DNA from: Halomonas sp. HL-48
GTDB taxonomy: Bacteria; Pseudomonadota; Gammaproteobacteria; Pseudomonadales; Halomonadaceae
Reading direction: 5' to 3'
NCBI RefSeq assembly: GCF_001314875.1
Contig: NZ_LJZS01000020.1
Coordinates: 1 to 64,000, forward strand
DNA: 64,000 bases
Part shown: in pieces, positions 17,731 through 26,717 of the stretch
Layout: every line of letters begins with the position of its first letter
Position numbering within the stretch: position 1 is the stretch's first letter
The notes under the pieces: model-generated
Seen by the model: the letters and a program-made list of their open reading frames with translations, nothing else
The model's database searches: none
What the model was told of the DNA's origin: nothing
Made by a program: the position numbers and the translations under genes

Positions 17731-18480
17731 TCAGATCAGCCAGCCACCATCGATGACCTGAGCGGTACCGGTGGTGTAAGCGGACTCATCGGCGGCCAGA
17801 TAGGTGGCGAGAGCGGCAATTTCGTCCGGGCTACCCAAACGCCCCTGAGGCTGGCGGGCGATAAACTCGGCGTAGACATCGTCCTCCTCGCGCCCCTGCC
17901 GTTTGGCCTGCTCGCCGATGCGCTGGCGTAGCGAGGGCGAGTCCACGGTGCCGGGGCAGATGGCGTTGCAGCGAATGCCCTGGCCGATGTAGTCGGCGGC
18001 GACCGACTTGGTCAGGCCCAGCACTGCGGCTTTGCTGGTGCCGTAGGCACAGCGATTGGGCACCCCTTTGAGGCTCGATGCCACCGAGGCCATATTGATG
18101 ATGCTGCCGCCACCGTTGTCGAGCATGGCCGGCAGCATGGCGCGAATCAGGCGCACCATTGCCATCACGTTGAGCGACAGCGACAGTTCCCAGTCGGCAT
18201 CACTGCCATCCAGCAGCGAACCGTTGGCCACGTAGCCGGCGCAGTTGAAGAGAATGTCGACCGCGCCAATCTCGTTTGCCAGTGTCTCGATGGCAGCGGC
18301 GTCCAGCACATCGAGCTGGCGCACGGTGATGCCGGGGATAGCGGCCAGTTCGGCCAGGCTCTGAGCATTGAGGTCGGTGGCAATGACCTGCGCGCCCTCG
18401 GCGGCGAAGCGCAGTGCCGTGGCTCGGCCGATGCCCTGGCCCGCGGCGGTGATCAGGGCCGTCTTGTTAGTGAGTCGCAT
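17731..18480 (-). CDS. SDR, 2-keto-3-deoxy-L-fuconate dehydrogenase
   Basis: A 249-residue classical SDR with TAAGQGIG (residues 11-18), NCAG in place of NNAG (79-82), the SVASS serine region, Tyr146 and Lys150, and a C-terminal DGGWLI. The RLTNKTALITAAGQGIGRA opening and VASSLKGVPNRCAYGTSKAA are characteristic of the 2-keto-3-deoxy-L-fuconate 4-dehydrogenase and hydroxybutyrate-dehydrogenase-2-like group. It leads a four-gene minus-strand operon (SDR, diketo-acid hydrolase, zinc dehydrogenase, UxaA). Together with fuconate dehydratase at 3261-4562 it completes the non-phosphorylative fucose route to pyruvate plus lactate. Confidence 0.87.
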   Translation of the reverse strand: MRLTNKTALITAAGQGIGRATALRFAAEGAQVIATDLNAQSLAELAAIPGITVRQLDVLDAAAIETLANEIGAVDILFNCAGYVANGSLLDGSDADWELSLSLNVMAMVRLIRAMLPAMLDNGGGSIINMASVASSLKGVPNRCAYGTSKAAVLGLTKSVAADYIGQGIRCNAICPGTVDSPSLRQRIGEQAKRQGREEDDVYAEFIARQPQGRLGSPDEIAALATYLAADESAYTTGTAQVIDGGWLI

Positions 18481-18581
18481 GGCGGTTCCCGGTGCTGTTG
18501 TTATTGATCCGGTGATGATCGCTCATCAGTTTGTTGCAAGAGCCACCGTGTAGGTGGCGGTCATCGCATCGCTAACGATAC

Positions 18582-18599
18582 GTCATATGGTATGACAGG
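18582..18599. promoter_or_regulatory. Candidate operator: GTCATA-TGG-TATGAC inverted repeat
   Basis: A perfect six-base inverted repeat with a three-base spacer (GTCATA at 18582-18587, TATGAC at 18591-18596), continuing into the GTATGACAGG box shared with 5881-5890. Short odd-spaced palindromes are the usual shape of GntR/FadR sites. It lies about 100 bases upstream of the ketodeoxyfuconate dehydrogenase start on the minus strand. Confidence 0.55.
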
Positions 18600-18673
18600 A
18601 TGCTAGGATGATGTTTGTTTGAGTATGGCCCAGTTACTGGTCATTGCCAACATCGTGTGATCTGCCATGAAAC

Positions 18674-18700
18674 GTAAAAGGGACGGCCGAAGCCGTCCCT
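18674..18700 (-). terminator. Rho-independent terminator of the second TRAP operon
   Basis: Read on the minus strand: a perfect nine-base GC-rich stem (AGGGACGGC paired with GCCGTCCCT) closed by a TTCG tetraloop, followed by TTTTACGTTT. It lies about 106 bases past the dctM stop at 18807. Confidence 0.78.
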
Positions 18701-18806
18701 GAATAGTACCCTTGATGATTTTCTGCGAAGTTCTCCTGAGCGTGCTGGATGACGAAAGCTTAAAGCGCGAGGATACGCCGCCCCGTGGTTGATACTTTGA
18801 GAGCCA

Positions 18807-20090
18807 TCAGTTGCCGCTTACGTCAGTAAGGTTAGGTAGCCACGTTACAATACCGGGGAACGCGATCAGGATGACCAGCACCACCAGCAAGGCGGCGTAG
18901 TAGGGCAGCATGGCCTTAACGAGCTGTTCCATGGACACTCTGCCAACCCCGCAACCGACGTAAAGGCAGGTGCCCACGGGCGGTGTCAACAGGCCGATAC
19001 CCAGGACAAACGCCATCAATACGCCGAAGTAGACCGGGTCGATACCGACCGATTCGACAATGGGCGTCAGCATCGGCGCCATGATCACCATGGCGGGTGT
19101 CAGGTCCATCACAAACCCGATCAGCAGCAGTAAAGCCGCAACGATTAACAGCAGCAAAAACGGGTCTTGGGTGATTGCCTGAACCTGGGTGACCAGCGTT
19201 TGCGGCACCATATTGATGGTTAAAAACCAGGCGATAACGGTGGCAAAGGCCAGCAGCAGCAAGACCATGCCGGTTAAACGGGCGGTGCGGATCAGCATGC
19301 CCCATAGCTCAGTAATCTTAAATTCGCGGTAGACCACCAGTGAGATAAACAGCGAGTAAAGCAGTGCAGCGACGGCGGCCTCGGTGGCGGTAAAGACGCC
19401 TGCAATAATGCCTCCGATGACGATGAACGGGAGTGCCAATGCCAGCCACGCCGCTTTGAAGGCGTGCCATAGCACATCGAGTCGGAACTTACGGGTCTGA
19501 CCGGCGTGCCCTATGCTGGCCATGATGAACGTCGTGACCATGAGCCCAAAACCGATCAATACACCCGGCACAATGCCCGCAATAAACAGGCGGCTAATTG
19601 ACGTCTCGGTCACGATGCCGAAAAGAATCAATGGGATAGAAGGTGGAATGATAATGCCGATGACCGACGAAACGGTGTTGATCGCGGTGGCCTGCGGTGC
19701 GGTGTAGCCCTGCTTGGTCATGGAGGGAATCATCATCGCCCCGGTCGCGGCAGTGTCCGCCACGGCTGAACCGCTAATCCCACCGAAGAACATAGAGCCA
19801 GTAATCGCCACCTGACCGAGACCGCCGCGCACGAAGCCTACCAGGGCCCCCGCTAACTCCATTAATCGCCGGGCGATACCACCGTTACTCATCACTTCGC
19901 CGACCATGATAAAGAACGGAATCGCCAGAAGCGGGAAGCTATTGACCCCGCGAACCGACTGCTCAATCAGAATGGACAGCGGAATGTCTGAAAGCAGCGC
20001 CATGATCACGGCGGCAATGCCCAGGCCAAAGGCAATCGGCAGGCCCAGGGCTAGCGAGGCAAAAAGAATACCGAGAAATATCCATAGCAT
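18807..20090 (-). CDS. dctM: TRAP transporter large permease (DctM family), second system
   Basis: A 427-residue polytopic membrane protein carrying the DctM signatures NSFPLLAIPFFIMVGEVMSNGG, MFFGGISGSAVADTAATG, GIIIPPSIPLILFG and GIGLLTPPVGTCLYV. It has the usual 426-430-residue length. It is the last gene of a dctP-dctQ-dctM operon on the minus strand, and its ATG lies three bases after the dctQ stop. It is not closely similar to the first DctM at 10801, so the two systems are probably for different acids. Confidence 0.92.
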   Translation of the reverse strand: MLWIFLGILFASLALGLPIAFGLGIAAVIMALLSDIPLSILIEQSVRGVNSFPLLAIPFFIMVGEVMSNGGIARRLMELAGALVGFVRGGLGQVAITGSMFFGGISGSAVADTAATGAMMIPSMTKQGYTAPQATAINTVSSVIGIIIPPSIPLILFGIVTETSISRLFIAGIVPGVLIGFGLMVTTFIMASIGHAGQTRKFRLDVLWHAFKAAWLALALPFIVIGGIIAGVFTATEAAVAALLYSLFISLVVYREFKITELWGMLIRTARLTGMVLLLLAFATVIAWFLTINMVPQTLVTQVQAITQDPFLLLLIVAALLLLIGFVMDLTPAMVIMAPMLTPIVESVGIDPVYFGVLMAFVLGIGLLTPPVGTCLYVGCGVGRVSMEQLVKAMLPYYAALLVVLVILIAFPGIVTWLPNLTDVSGN

Positions 20091-20093
20091 GGT

Positions 20094-20687
20094 CTAGCGG
20101 CCTCCATCGGGGGTAGTCGCAACGTCAGGCGAGCGTATTTGTTGAATGCTCTGCCAAGCGCGCCAAATCGCCACGGCGGCAATAAAGATCGCACAGAGTA
20201 CTACTGAGACGTTGACCAGGCTCCAGGGCACGTTAAGGATCGCGGTTCGCCCAGAGGCACGCACCATTACCAACGAACCGCCCCAAATGATGACACCCAT
20301 TAACAGGGTGATAATCACGTGCTGTAACAGATACAGCATATGCGCTGCGCGAGGGGGAAGACGGCGTACTAAGATATCAACGGCAATATGCTCATAACGC
20401 GCGAAAGCCGCGGCGGCACCAATAAAAATCAGCCAAATAAAGAGCATGCGGGCCAGTTCATCGGCCCAGGGCACGGAGTTATTAAACACGGCGCGCCCCA
20501 CCACATTGACGGATACCGATACAATTAACGCTAACAGCAAGGCCGCAATGAGATGCTCCATGGCCAAGGTCAGCCAGCGAAACAGTGCGGGCCCGCGGCG
20601 CTGTTCGGTGTCGATCTCCAGCGGGCGGCGTTGTGGGTCGTCTAAAAAAGCCGCCGTATCAGGGATTTGCGTGTCGGATATGTCCAT
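20094..20687 (-). CDS. dctQ: TRAP transporter small permease (DctQ family), second system
   Basis: A 197-residue inner-membrane protein with four hydrophobic segments after a polar, about 35-residue cytoplasmic tail. VVGRAVFNNSVPWADELARMLFIW is the DctQ signature region (core VPWADELARMLF). A GGAGAG site precedes ATG 20687. It lies 83 bases after the binding-protein gene and three bases before the large permease gene, giving standard dctPQM order. Confidence 0.9.
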   Translation of the reverse strand: MDISDTQIPDTAAFLDDPQRRPLEIDTEQRRGPALFRWLTLAMEHLIAALLLALIVSVSVNVVGRAVFNNSVPWADELARMLFIWLIFIGAAAAFARYEHIAVDILVRRLPPRAAHMLYLLQHVIITLLMGVIIWGGSLVMVRASGRTAILNVPWSLVNVSVVLCAIFIAAVAIWRAWQSIQQIRSPDVATTPDGGR

Positions 20688-20770
20688 GATCTCTCCACAG
20701 AGACAGATAACAGCACGACAAGAGGCGTTGGCCTCTTGTCGTATCTAACAGCAGGAACACAGTGAGACGC

Positions 20771-21853
20771 TTATTCGTCCGACATGGTTGATTCGACGAT
20801 ATCCTGTATTTCAGTGACTAGGTCTTCACCGATTTCCGGTGTCCATTCGTCGTAAACCGGCTGCACAGCTTCCTGGAAGGCTTTGATTTGCTCTTCATCA
20901 AGGCGGGTGATCTCCATACCTTTCTCTTCAAGCTGATCACGCGCCCATTCGTCGTACTCAGTGGCGAGCTGGATTTCATAGGCGGCTGCCTCTTGAGCGG
21001 CCTCTTCAATCAGCTCTTGGTAGGCCGGATCAAGTTTATCCCAGGTACGCATGGACATCATGATGATGAAGGGAGTATAGACGTGGCGGGTTTCAGAGCC
21101 GTAGTCCTGTACCTCGTTGAAATTGGAGGTCAGGATGGTGCTCCAGGGGTTTTCCTGACCATCAATGACGCCTTGTTCCAGGGCGGAGAAAACCTCGCCA
21201 AAGGCCATCGGCGTGGGATTGGCGCCCAGTGCTTCCCAAATGCTCAATTGCACCGGGTTTTCCATGGTACGGATGGTGAGGCCGCTGACATCAAGGCCAG
21301 CCACGTCTTCAGGCGACTCGACAGGCCGCTCGCTATTGGTCAACTGCCGGTAGCCGTTCTCATGGTAGGCTAACGCTTTAATGTCGGAGTCTTCGAATTT
21401 ATCCAGTAGATCAAGGGCAACATCGCTTTCCAGTACCGCTATAGCGGCTTCGCGCGTGGGGAACAGGAAGGGCAGGTCGAAAACGGCCAGTTCCTCAACA
21501 TAGCTGGTGGCCGGTGAGGTCGATGGAATCGTCATGTCCAGCGTCCCCGTTTGTAGCATCTCCATCATTTGAGCATCGTCGCCCAACTGGCTGTTTGGAA
21601 ATACATCAACCGTCAGCCGCCCTTCGGTACGCTCGGAAAGGATGTCACCGAAATGCTGCGTAGAGATATACAGCGGAGAAGACTCGGCTAAGCCAATACC
21701 CACGCGGATATTATGCGAACCGAGATCCTCGGTGATCACATCTCCCTCAATGTCGGGCGGGTCGGATAGGTCAGGCGTTTGCGCGTAAACGGCCGTTGAG
21801 CTGAACAGTGTGGCACCGGTCATTAACAGGGTGCGTTTCCAAAGATTTGTCAT
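20771..21853 (-). CDS. dctP: TRAP transporter solute-binding protein (DctP family), second system
   Basis: A roughly 360-residue periplasmic binding protein. The signal peptide ends near residue 24 (STAVYAQT). DctP hallmarks are FPNSQLGDDAQMMEMLQTG, LDVSGLTIRTMENP with the carboxylate-binding Arg, and ALEQGVIDGQENPW. ATG 21853 is chosen because AGGAG is ten bases upstream; a GTG at 21862 would abut the ribosome site. It diverges from the xylonate-type dehydratase gene across a shared 330-base control region, suggesting that this TRAP system imports an aldonate used by that dehydratase. Confidence 0.92.
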   Translation of the reverse strand: MTNLWKRTLLMTGATLFSSTAVYAQTPDLSDPPDIEGDVITEDLGSHNIRVGIGLAESSPLYISTQHFGDILSERTEGRLTVDVFPNSQLGDDAQMMEMLQTGTLDMTIPSTSPATSYVEELAVFDLPFLFPTREAAIAVLESDVALDLLDKFEDSDIKALAYHENGYRQLTNSERPVESPEDVAGLDVSGLTIRTMENPVQLSIWEALGANPTPMAFGEVFSALEQGVIDGQENPWSTILTSNFNEVQDYGSETRHVYTPFIIMMSMRTWDKLDPAYQELIEEAAQEAAAYEIQLATEYDEWARDQLEEKGMEITRLDEEQIKAFQEAVQPVYDEWTPEIGEDLVTEIQDIVESTMSDE

Positions 21854-22183
21854 AGTTATCACTCTCCTGGCGTGCTGCAGTCCGCTTTGCTAAGGGGATT
21901 TTTCAAGCGGGCTACAGCGTGGTGGCTATTGTTGTTGTATGTAAGTGGCACTTTCCCAGATGGGATGAATGCCGCAACCCTTAGCTAAATGTCGAATGTT
22001 TTGTCTGTATGTTCAACATATACTTTTGTATGTATCGACGTTTCCGGGAAGAAAGCGTACCGTCGTAGCAACTACTTACGCGCAATTCAGTAGGCGATTA
22101 AAACGACAGTGTTGGCGGCGCAGCTTTAGTGGTTGATGCACGCTTTTTATCCTTTGCTTTTACTCTAGGCGTGGAGCGGCACC
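21854..22183. other. Divergent control region between dctP and the xylonate-type dehydratase
   Basis: No gene is seen in these 330 bases. The region is AT-richer than its flanks around 21985-22040 and holds the repeat-containing control element at 22008-22032, with related half-boxes (GAATGTT and similar) just to its left. It must carry promoters for both directions, but no consensus -35/-10 pair stands out. Confidence 0.6.
22008..22032. promoter_or_regulatory. Candidate operator shared with the araD1 promoter
   Basis: The element begins with a perfect TATGTT-C-AACATA inverted repeat and continues as ACTTTTGTATG. A stretch of 23 bases (22010-22032) matches 29404-29426 at 22 positions. The two copies sit upstream of pentose-acid genes with the same orientation relative to their minus-strand operons. 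Candidate regulators are the GntR protein at 24963 and the LysR protein at 29471. Confidence 0.65.
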
Positions 22184-23986
22184 ATGGCCAATTTTCAGCG
22201 AATAACTCCAGAGCAGTTGCGTTCACGTTATTGGTTCGACAACCCAGACCACCCCGGCACTACGGCGCTATGCATCGAGCGCTACCTGAATTACGGCATC
22301 ACGCTGGATGAGCTGACCAGCGGTAAGCCGATCATTGGTATCTGTCAGTCAGGTTCTGATCTAACCCCATGTAACCGCCACCATATTGACCTGGTTAAAC
22401 GGGTCAAAGACGGCATTCGCGCGGCGGGCGGCGTGCCGTTTGAATTCCCCATGCACCCGATTCACGAGAACGTGAGGCGTCCTACCGCCGCGCTGGACCG
22501 GAACCTCGCCTATCTAGGCATCGTTGAAGTGCTGCACGGCTATCCGCTGGATGGTGTGGTATTGACCACCGGCTGCGACAAGACCACTCCGGCGGCACTG
22601 ATGGCGGCAGCAACGGTGAATATTCCCGCCATCGTGCTGTCCGGTGGGCCGATGCTCAACGGCTGGCGCGGCGCCAAACGGGTGGGCTCGGGCACCATCA
22701 TCTGGGAGCTACGTAAGCGGTTGGCAGCCGGGGATATCGACTACGCCGAGTTCCTTTCCCGCGCCAGCGACTCGGCGCCCTCGATTGGCCACTGCAATAC
22801 CATGGGCACCGCGTCCACGATGAATTCCATGGCGGAAGTGCTGGGCATGAGCCTGCCAGGTTCAGCGGTGATTCCCGCCCCCTATAAAGAGCGCGCGATG
22901 GTGGCCTACGACACCGGTACGCGGATTGTCGATATGGTCTGGGAGGACCTGCGCCCGCTGGATATCCTGACCCGGGACGCCTTCGAGAACGCCATTGTGG
23001 CGTGTTCGGCGCTGGGCGGCTCCTCCAACGCGCCGGTGCATATCAATGCCATCGCCCGCCATGCAGGCATCGAGCTGGATAACGACGACTGGCAGCGTCT
23101 GGGCCATGAAATCCCTTTGCTGGCCAACGTCATGCCGGCAGGCGCCTTCCTGTGCGAAGAATTCCACCGTGCCGGTGGCGTGCCTGCCATCCTCCACGAG
23201 CTACAAACGGCGGGTAAGCTGCACGGCGATGCGCTGACAGTGAATGGTCGTTCATTAGGCGATAATCTGCAGGGCCGCGAAACCCAAGACCCTGATGTGA
23301 TTTGTCGCTATAGCGACCCACTGGTTGAGCACGCGGGCTTCCTCAATCTCAAGGGTAATCTATTCGATTCGGCGCTGATGAAAACCAGCGTCATCTCCCG
23401 AGACTTCCGCGAGCGCTTCCTGAACGATCCCAACGACCCGGACGCCTTTGAAGGCAAAGTGGTGGTGTTTGATGGCTCAGAAGATTACCACGCCCGCATT
23501 GATGACCCGGCGCTCAATATCGATGCACGTACCATTCTGGTAATGCGCGGCGCCGGCCCGGTAGGCCACCCCGGCGGTGCCGAAGTGGTCAATATGCAGC
23601 CGCCGGAAGCGCTGATCAAACAAGGCATTGAATCGCTGCCGTGTCTGGGCGATGGCCGCCAGTCGGGCACGTCGGGCTCGCCGTCGATTCTCAATGCTTC
23701 TCCTGAAGCCGCCACCGGCGGTGGGCTGGCGCTGCTGGAAAGCGGCGACTGGCTGCGGGTCGACCTCAAGCGCGGCGAGGTGCAGCTGATGATCGACGTC
23801 AGTGAAATCGTGGCGCGGCGCGAGCGGTTAGCCGGGCAGGGCGGCTACCGCTATCCCGGGCACCAGACGCCCTGGCAGGAGATCCAGCGCAGCATGGTCG
23901 AGCCGCTGGATCGCGGCATGACATTGGCGCCCGCTTCCAAGTACCGTGATGTGGCCCGCCAGCATCCGCCCAGGGATAACCACTAA
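22184..23986 (+). CDS. IlvD/Edd-family aldonate dehydratase (D-xylonate dehydratase-like)
   Basis: A 600-residue iron-sulfur dehydratase. The three cluster cysteines of the pentonate branch are at Cys63 (LTPCNRH), Cys131 (TTGCDKTTP) and Cys204 ([10 protein letters not shown]). This branch removes water from D-xylonate, L-arabinonate or related acids to form 2-keto-3-deoxy acids. Sequence features such as [16 protein letters not shown] fit the xylonate-dehydratase type better than IlvD or phosphogluconate dehydratase. It is the first gene of an operon with a DMT transporter, a GntR regulator and an aldose 1-dehydrogenase, and diverges from a TRAP transporter. Confidence 0.88.
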   Translation: MANFQRITPEQLRSRYWFDNPDHPGTTALCIERYLNYGITLDELTSGKPIIGICQSGSDLTPCNRHHIDLVKRVKDGIRAAGGVPFEFPMHPIHENVRRPTAALDRNLAYLGIVEVLHGYPLDGVVLTTGCDKTTPAALMAAATVNIPAIVLSGGPMLNGWRGAKRVGSGTIIWELRKRLAAGDIDYAEFLSRASDSAPSIGHCNTMGTASTMNSMAEVLGMSLPGSAVIPAPYKERAMVAYDTGTRIVDMVWEDLRPLDILTRDAFENAIVACSALGGSSNAPVHINAIARHAGIELDNDDWQRLGHEIPLLANVMPAGAFLCEEFHRAGGVPAILHELQTAGKLHGDALTVNGRSLGDNLQGRETQDPDVICRYSDPLVEHAGFLNLKGNLFDSALMKTSVISRDFRERFLNDPNDPDAFEGKVVVFDGSEDYHARIDDPALNIDARTILVMRGAGPVGHPGGAEVVNMQPPEALIKQGIESLPCLGDGRQSGTSGSPSILNASPEAATGGGLALLESGDWLRVDLKRGEVQLMIDVSEIVARRERLAGQGGYRYPGHQTPWQEIQRSMVEPLDRGMTLAPASKYRDVARQHPPRDNH

Positions 23987-24931
23987 ATGAGTCTGTGGGG
24001 TACCTTGTCTCATCGTCAGCAGGGGCTGCTGCTGACCGCTGGGGGCGCGCTGATCATGGCGCCGGATGCCTTGTTGATCAAGGTGGCCGATCTGCCCGAT
24101 GCGGAAATTCTGATGTGGCGCGGTTATCTATCCGGATTGGGTTTTCTGCTTATCGCCCTGCTGCGCTATGGGCGCGGCACCCTGGCGGCCTACCGTCGCT
24201 GCGGCTGGACGGGTATCGCCGTGGCGCTGCTGTTCAGCCTGACCACCTGTGGTTTCGTGCTGGGCAACCAGTACACCAAGGCGGGTAACGTACTGATGAT
24301 ACTCGCCAGTTCTCCGTTAATCGCCGCCGTGCTTTCCTGGATCATCCTCAAGGAGCGACTGCCCAGGCGCACCTGGCTGGCGATTTGTCTGTGCATGTCG
24401 GGCATTGCTATGATCGCGCTGGACGACGCAGGCGCAGGCTCCTGGCTGGGTAACGCCTTTGCGCTGATGGCGGCGACCACCCTGGCGATTAACTTCACCC
24501 TCTGCCGTACCCGTCCGGGGGTGGATATGAGCCCCATGCTGGCGTTCAACGGCCTGGTAGTGGGTAGCGTGGCCGCCCTGTTCTGGCTTGCCGGCAGTGA
24601 GCCGACTCTGCCGGCGACGCCCCAACTGGCCGTCGTCATTCTGTTGTGCCTGGTGATCGTGCCCTGTGGTGTTACATTGCTGCAACGTGGACCGCTGTAT
24701 CTACCTTCCGCCGAGGTGGGCCTGCTGATATTGCTGGAAGTGGTGGTGGGTACACTGCTGGCCTGGTGGATACTCGGCGAGCAGCCCGCGACGGTGGCCT
24801 TGCTGGGCGGCGGCCTCGTCTTGGGTACGCTGCTGGCCAAGGGACTCTACGAACGGCGCCTTGAACTGAGGCAGCGGGCAATGCTCGACGCGACGCCGCC
24901 GGTAACAGTAGACCGGTCAAATACGTTATGA
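23987..24931 (+). CDS. EamA/DMT-superfamily membrane transporter
   Basis: A 314-residue protein with about ten hydrophobic helices in two repeated EamA halves; YTKAGNVLMILASSPLIAA and the mirrored PLYLPSAEVGLLILLEVV are the helix-loop marks of drug/metabolite transporters. The ATG follows the dehydratase stop codon directly (TAAATG), which implies translational coupling. DMT carriers move amino acids, sugar derivatives or metabolites. Export of overflow keto acids or import of an aldonate is possible here, but the substrate is unknown. Confidence 0.83.
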   Translation: MSLWGTLSHRQQGLLLTAGGALIMAPDALLIKVADLPDAEILMWRGYLSGLGFLLIALLRYGRGTLAAYRRCGWTGIAVALLFSLTTCGFVLGNQYTKAGNVLMILASSPLIAAVLSWIILKERLPRRTWLAICLCMSGIAMIALDDAGAGSWLGNAFALMAATTLAINFTLCRTRPGVDMSPMLAFNGLVVGSVAALFWLAGSEPTLPATPQLAVVILLCLVIVPCGVTLLQRGPLYLPSAEVGLLILLEVVVGTLLAWWILGEQPATVALLGGGLVLGTLLAKGLYERRLELRQRAMLDATPPVTVDRSNTL

Positions 24932-24962
24932 TCGAGAGGAATCGAAACAGGGTCTTATCGCA

Positions 24963-25733
24963 GTGACGTCATCTCCCAGCAAGCCATTACCTCGCCCCAG
25001 TATCGCCGAACATCTCGCCGAGGAAATCTTCGGCGGGCGTTATCATCCCGGTGATCTCGTGCCCCGTGAAATGGACCTGTGCGAACGCTTTGCCATCAAT
25101 CGCTCGGCGGTGCGCAGTGACCTGCGCCAGCTGGTTGATGCCGGGATTATCGAGCGGATTTCCGGCCATGGCTCCAAGGTACGCGAATACTCCGAGTGGC
25201 ATATTCTTGATGCTCAGGTGACCGACTGGTTGACCCGCTATGCGGCGCCCAACCCGGATATTCAGCGCGAAATTCTTGCCTTCCGCCTGGACGTCGAGCC
25301 CTATGTGGCGATGACCGCCGCCAAGCGTGCCAAGGCGCGTGATCTGGTCGCCATCGAAGAGGCCTTCGAAGGCCTGGGGCAGAATCTGCGCAACGCCACC
25401 TGCGAAGAGGAGCGGCGCCTGCACAGCGAATGCGATATTGCGTTTCACGAAGCCATCTTCAAGGCGACCCACAACATCGTCTGGGCACAGCTGTCGCATA
25501 TTCTGCGCCCCTCCATCTTCATGCTGGTCTCCATGTCCAACGAGCACGCGCCGGACCCTGAAGAGAGTCTGGAACGCCACCGTCAACTGATGGAAAGTAT
25601 CCGGCTGCGTCGCCCCCGAGAGGCCTTTTTGGCCGCCCAGGCAGTATTGGCGGGTACCGCGGCGGCGCTGGGTCTTGAACACAGCACCAGTTCGCTCGGC
25701 CTCAGTGTCGAGCTTCCTAAAACGGCCACCTGA
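24963..25733 (+). CDS. GntR-family (FadR subfamily) transcription regulator
   Basis: The 256-residue protein has a winged-helix N-terminus (about 10-75; PREMDLCERFAINRSAVRSD) and an FCD effector domain (about 90-240) with HSECDIAFHEAIFKA, where Asp and His usually bind metal and a carboxylic ligand. The start is a GTG with a weak upstream AGGG. Being inside the pentonate operon, it most likely senses an aldonate or ketodeoxy acid and controls the divergent promoters at 21854-22183. Confidence 0.86.
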   Translation: MTSSPSKPLPRPSIAEHLAEEIFGGRYHPGDLVPREMDLCERFAINRSAVRSDLRQLVDAGIIERISGHGSKVREYSEWHILDAQVTDWLTRYAAPNPDIQREILAFRLDVEPYVAMTAAKRAKARDLVAIEEAFEGLGQNLRNATCEEERRLHSECDIAFHEAIFKATHNIVWAQLSHILRPSIFMLVSMSNEHAPDPEESLERHRQLMESIRLRRPREAFLAAQAVLAGTAAALGLEHSTSSLGLSVELPKTAT

Positions 25734-25783
25734 CATTGTGAATCGGTTTTCAACCAAGCTTTTCATGCATAAAAGGCAAGCGT

Positions 25784-26710
25784 ATGTCTGACTTCAACCT
25801 GGGCCTGGTGGGCGTGGGCAAGATTGTCCGCGACCAGCACCTTCCGGCCATTGCCGCCACACCGAGCTGCTCGCTTATCGCCTCGGCGGATCCCTTCGCC
25901 TCGCTGCCGGACCTGCCCGCCTATCAAGGTCTTGAGGCGATGCTTGACGCCCACCCCGAGATCACCGCGGTGTCGATTTGCACGCCGACGCATCTGCGTT
26001 ACTCCCAGGCGCGGGCGGCACTGCTGCGCGGCAAGCACGTGCTGTTGGAAAAGCCGCCGGGGGCGACGCTGAGCGAAGTGGAAGACTTGATGGCCTGTGC
26101 CAAGGAGCAGGGCGTCAGCCTGTTTGCCGCCTGGCACTCGCGGTTTGCCCCCGGCGTGGCTCACGCACAGCAGTGGCTAGCCGAACGTCAGGTTCAGCGG
26201 GTCGAGATCGTGTGGAAGGAAGACGTGCGGGTATGGCACCCCGGGCAGGCGTGGATATGGGAGGTCGGTGGCATGGGCGTTTTCGATCCCGGTATTAACG
26301 CGCTGTCGATTGCGACCGCCATTTTGCCCCAGCCTTTCTTCCTGCAACGGGCGCGGCTGCTGGTGCCGAGCAATGCGCAAACCCCTATTGCCGCCGAGCT
26401 ATCGTTCACCGATCCGCAGGGTGCCGCGATCGAGGCTGATTTCGACTTTCGCCAGAGCGGGCCGCCCACCTGGGATATGTATATCGACAGCGATGGTAGC
26501 CGTCTGCGTCTCACTCAGGGGGGCTGTCGTTTGATGATCAATGACGAGCTGATCGTCGACGCCGAAGAGCGCGAGTATCAGGGCCTCTACGCGCGCTTTG
26601 CCGAACTGATCGCAAGCGGGCGCAGCGAGGTGGATATTGCCCCGCTGCGCCAGGTCGCCGATGCGTTTCTATACGGTCATCGCGAAACCACCGACGCCTT
26701 TATCGAATAG
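25784..26710 (+). CDS. Gfo/Idh/MocA-type aldose 1-dehydrogenase (L-arabinose/D-galactose)
   Basis: A 308-residue dehydrogenase with an N-terminal GLVGVGKIVRDQHLPAI nucleotide motif and the EKPPGAT lysine motif near residue 93. Its length and the WHSRFAPGVAHAQQWL and VWHPGQAWIWEVGGMGVFDPGIN blocks match the L-arabinose 1-dehydrogenase of Azospirillum and the galactose dehydrogenase of Pseudomonas, which oxidise C1 of the sugar to the lactone with NAD(P). It ends seven bases from the convergent ketoglutaric-semialdehyde dehydrogenase gene, in the same pathway. Confidence 0.87.
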   Translation: MSDFNLGLVGVGKIVRDQHLPAIAATPSCSLIASADPFASLPDLPAYQGLEAMLDAHPEITAVSICTPTHLRYSQARAALLRGKHVLLEKPPGATLSEVEDLMACAKEQGVSLFAAWHSRFAPGVAHAQQWLAERQVQRVEIVWKEDVRVWHPGQAWIWEVGGMGVFDPGINALSIATAILPQPFFLQRARLLVPSNAQTPIAAELSFTDPQGAAIEADFDFRQSGPPTWDMYIDSDGSRLRLTQGGCRLMINDELIVDAEEREYQGLYARFAELIASGRSEVDIAPLRQVADAFLYGHRETTDAFIE

Positions 26711-26717
26711 CGTGGGG

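Larger units (their letters stand above)
18481..18806. other. Intergenic region between second TRAP operon and fuconate operon
   Basis: No gene is apparent in these 326 bases. From right to left (the direction of transcription on the minus strand) it holds the terminator of the TRAP operon at 18674-18700 and then the inverted-repeat operator at 18582-18599 ahead of the SDR operon. I found no confident -35/-10 pair. Confidence 0.6.
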
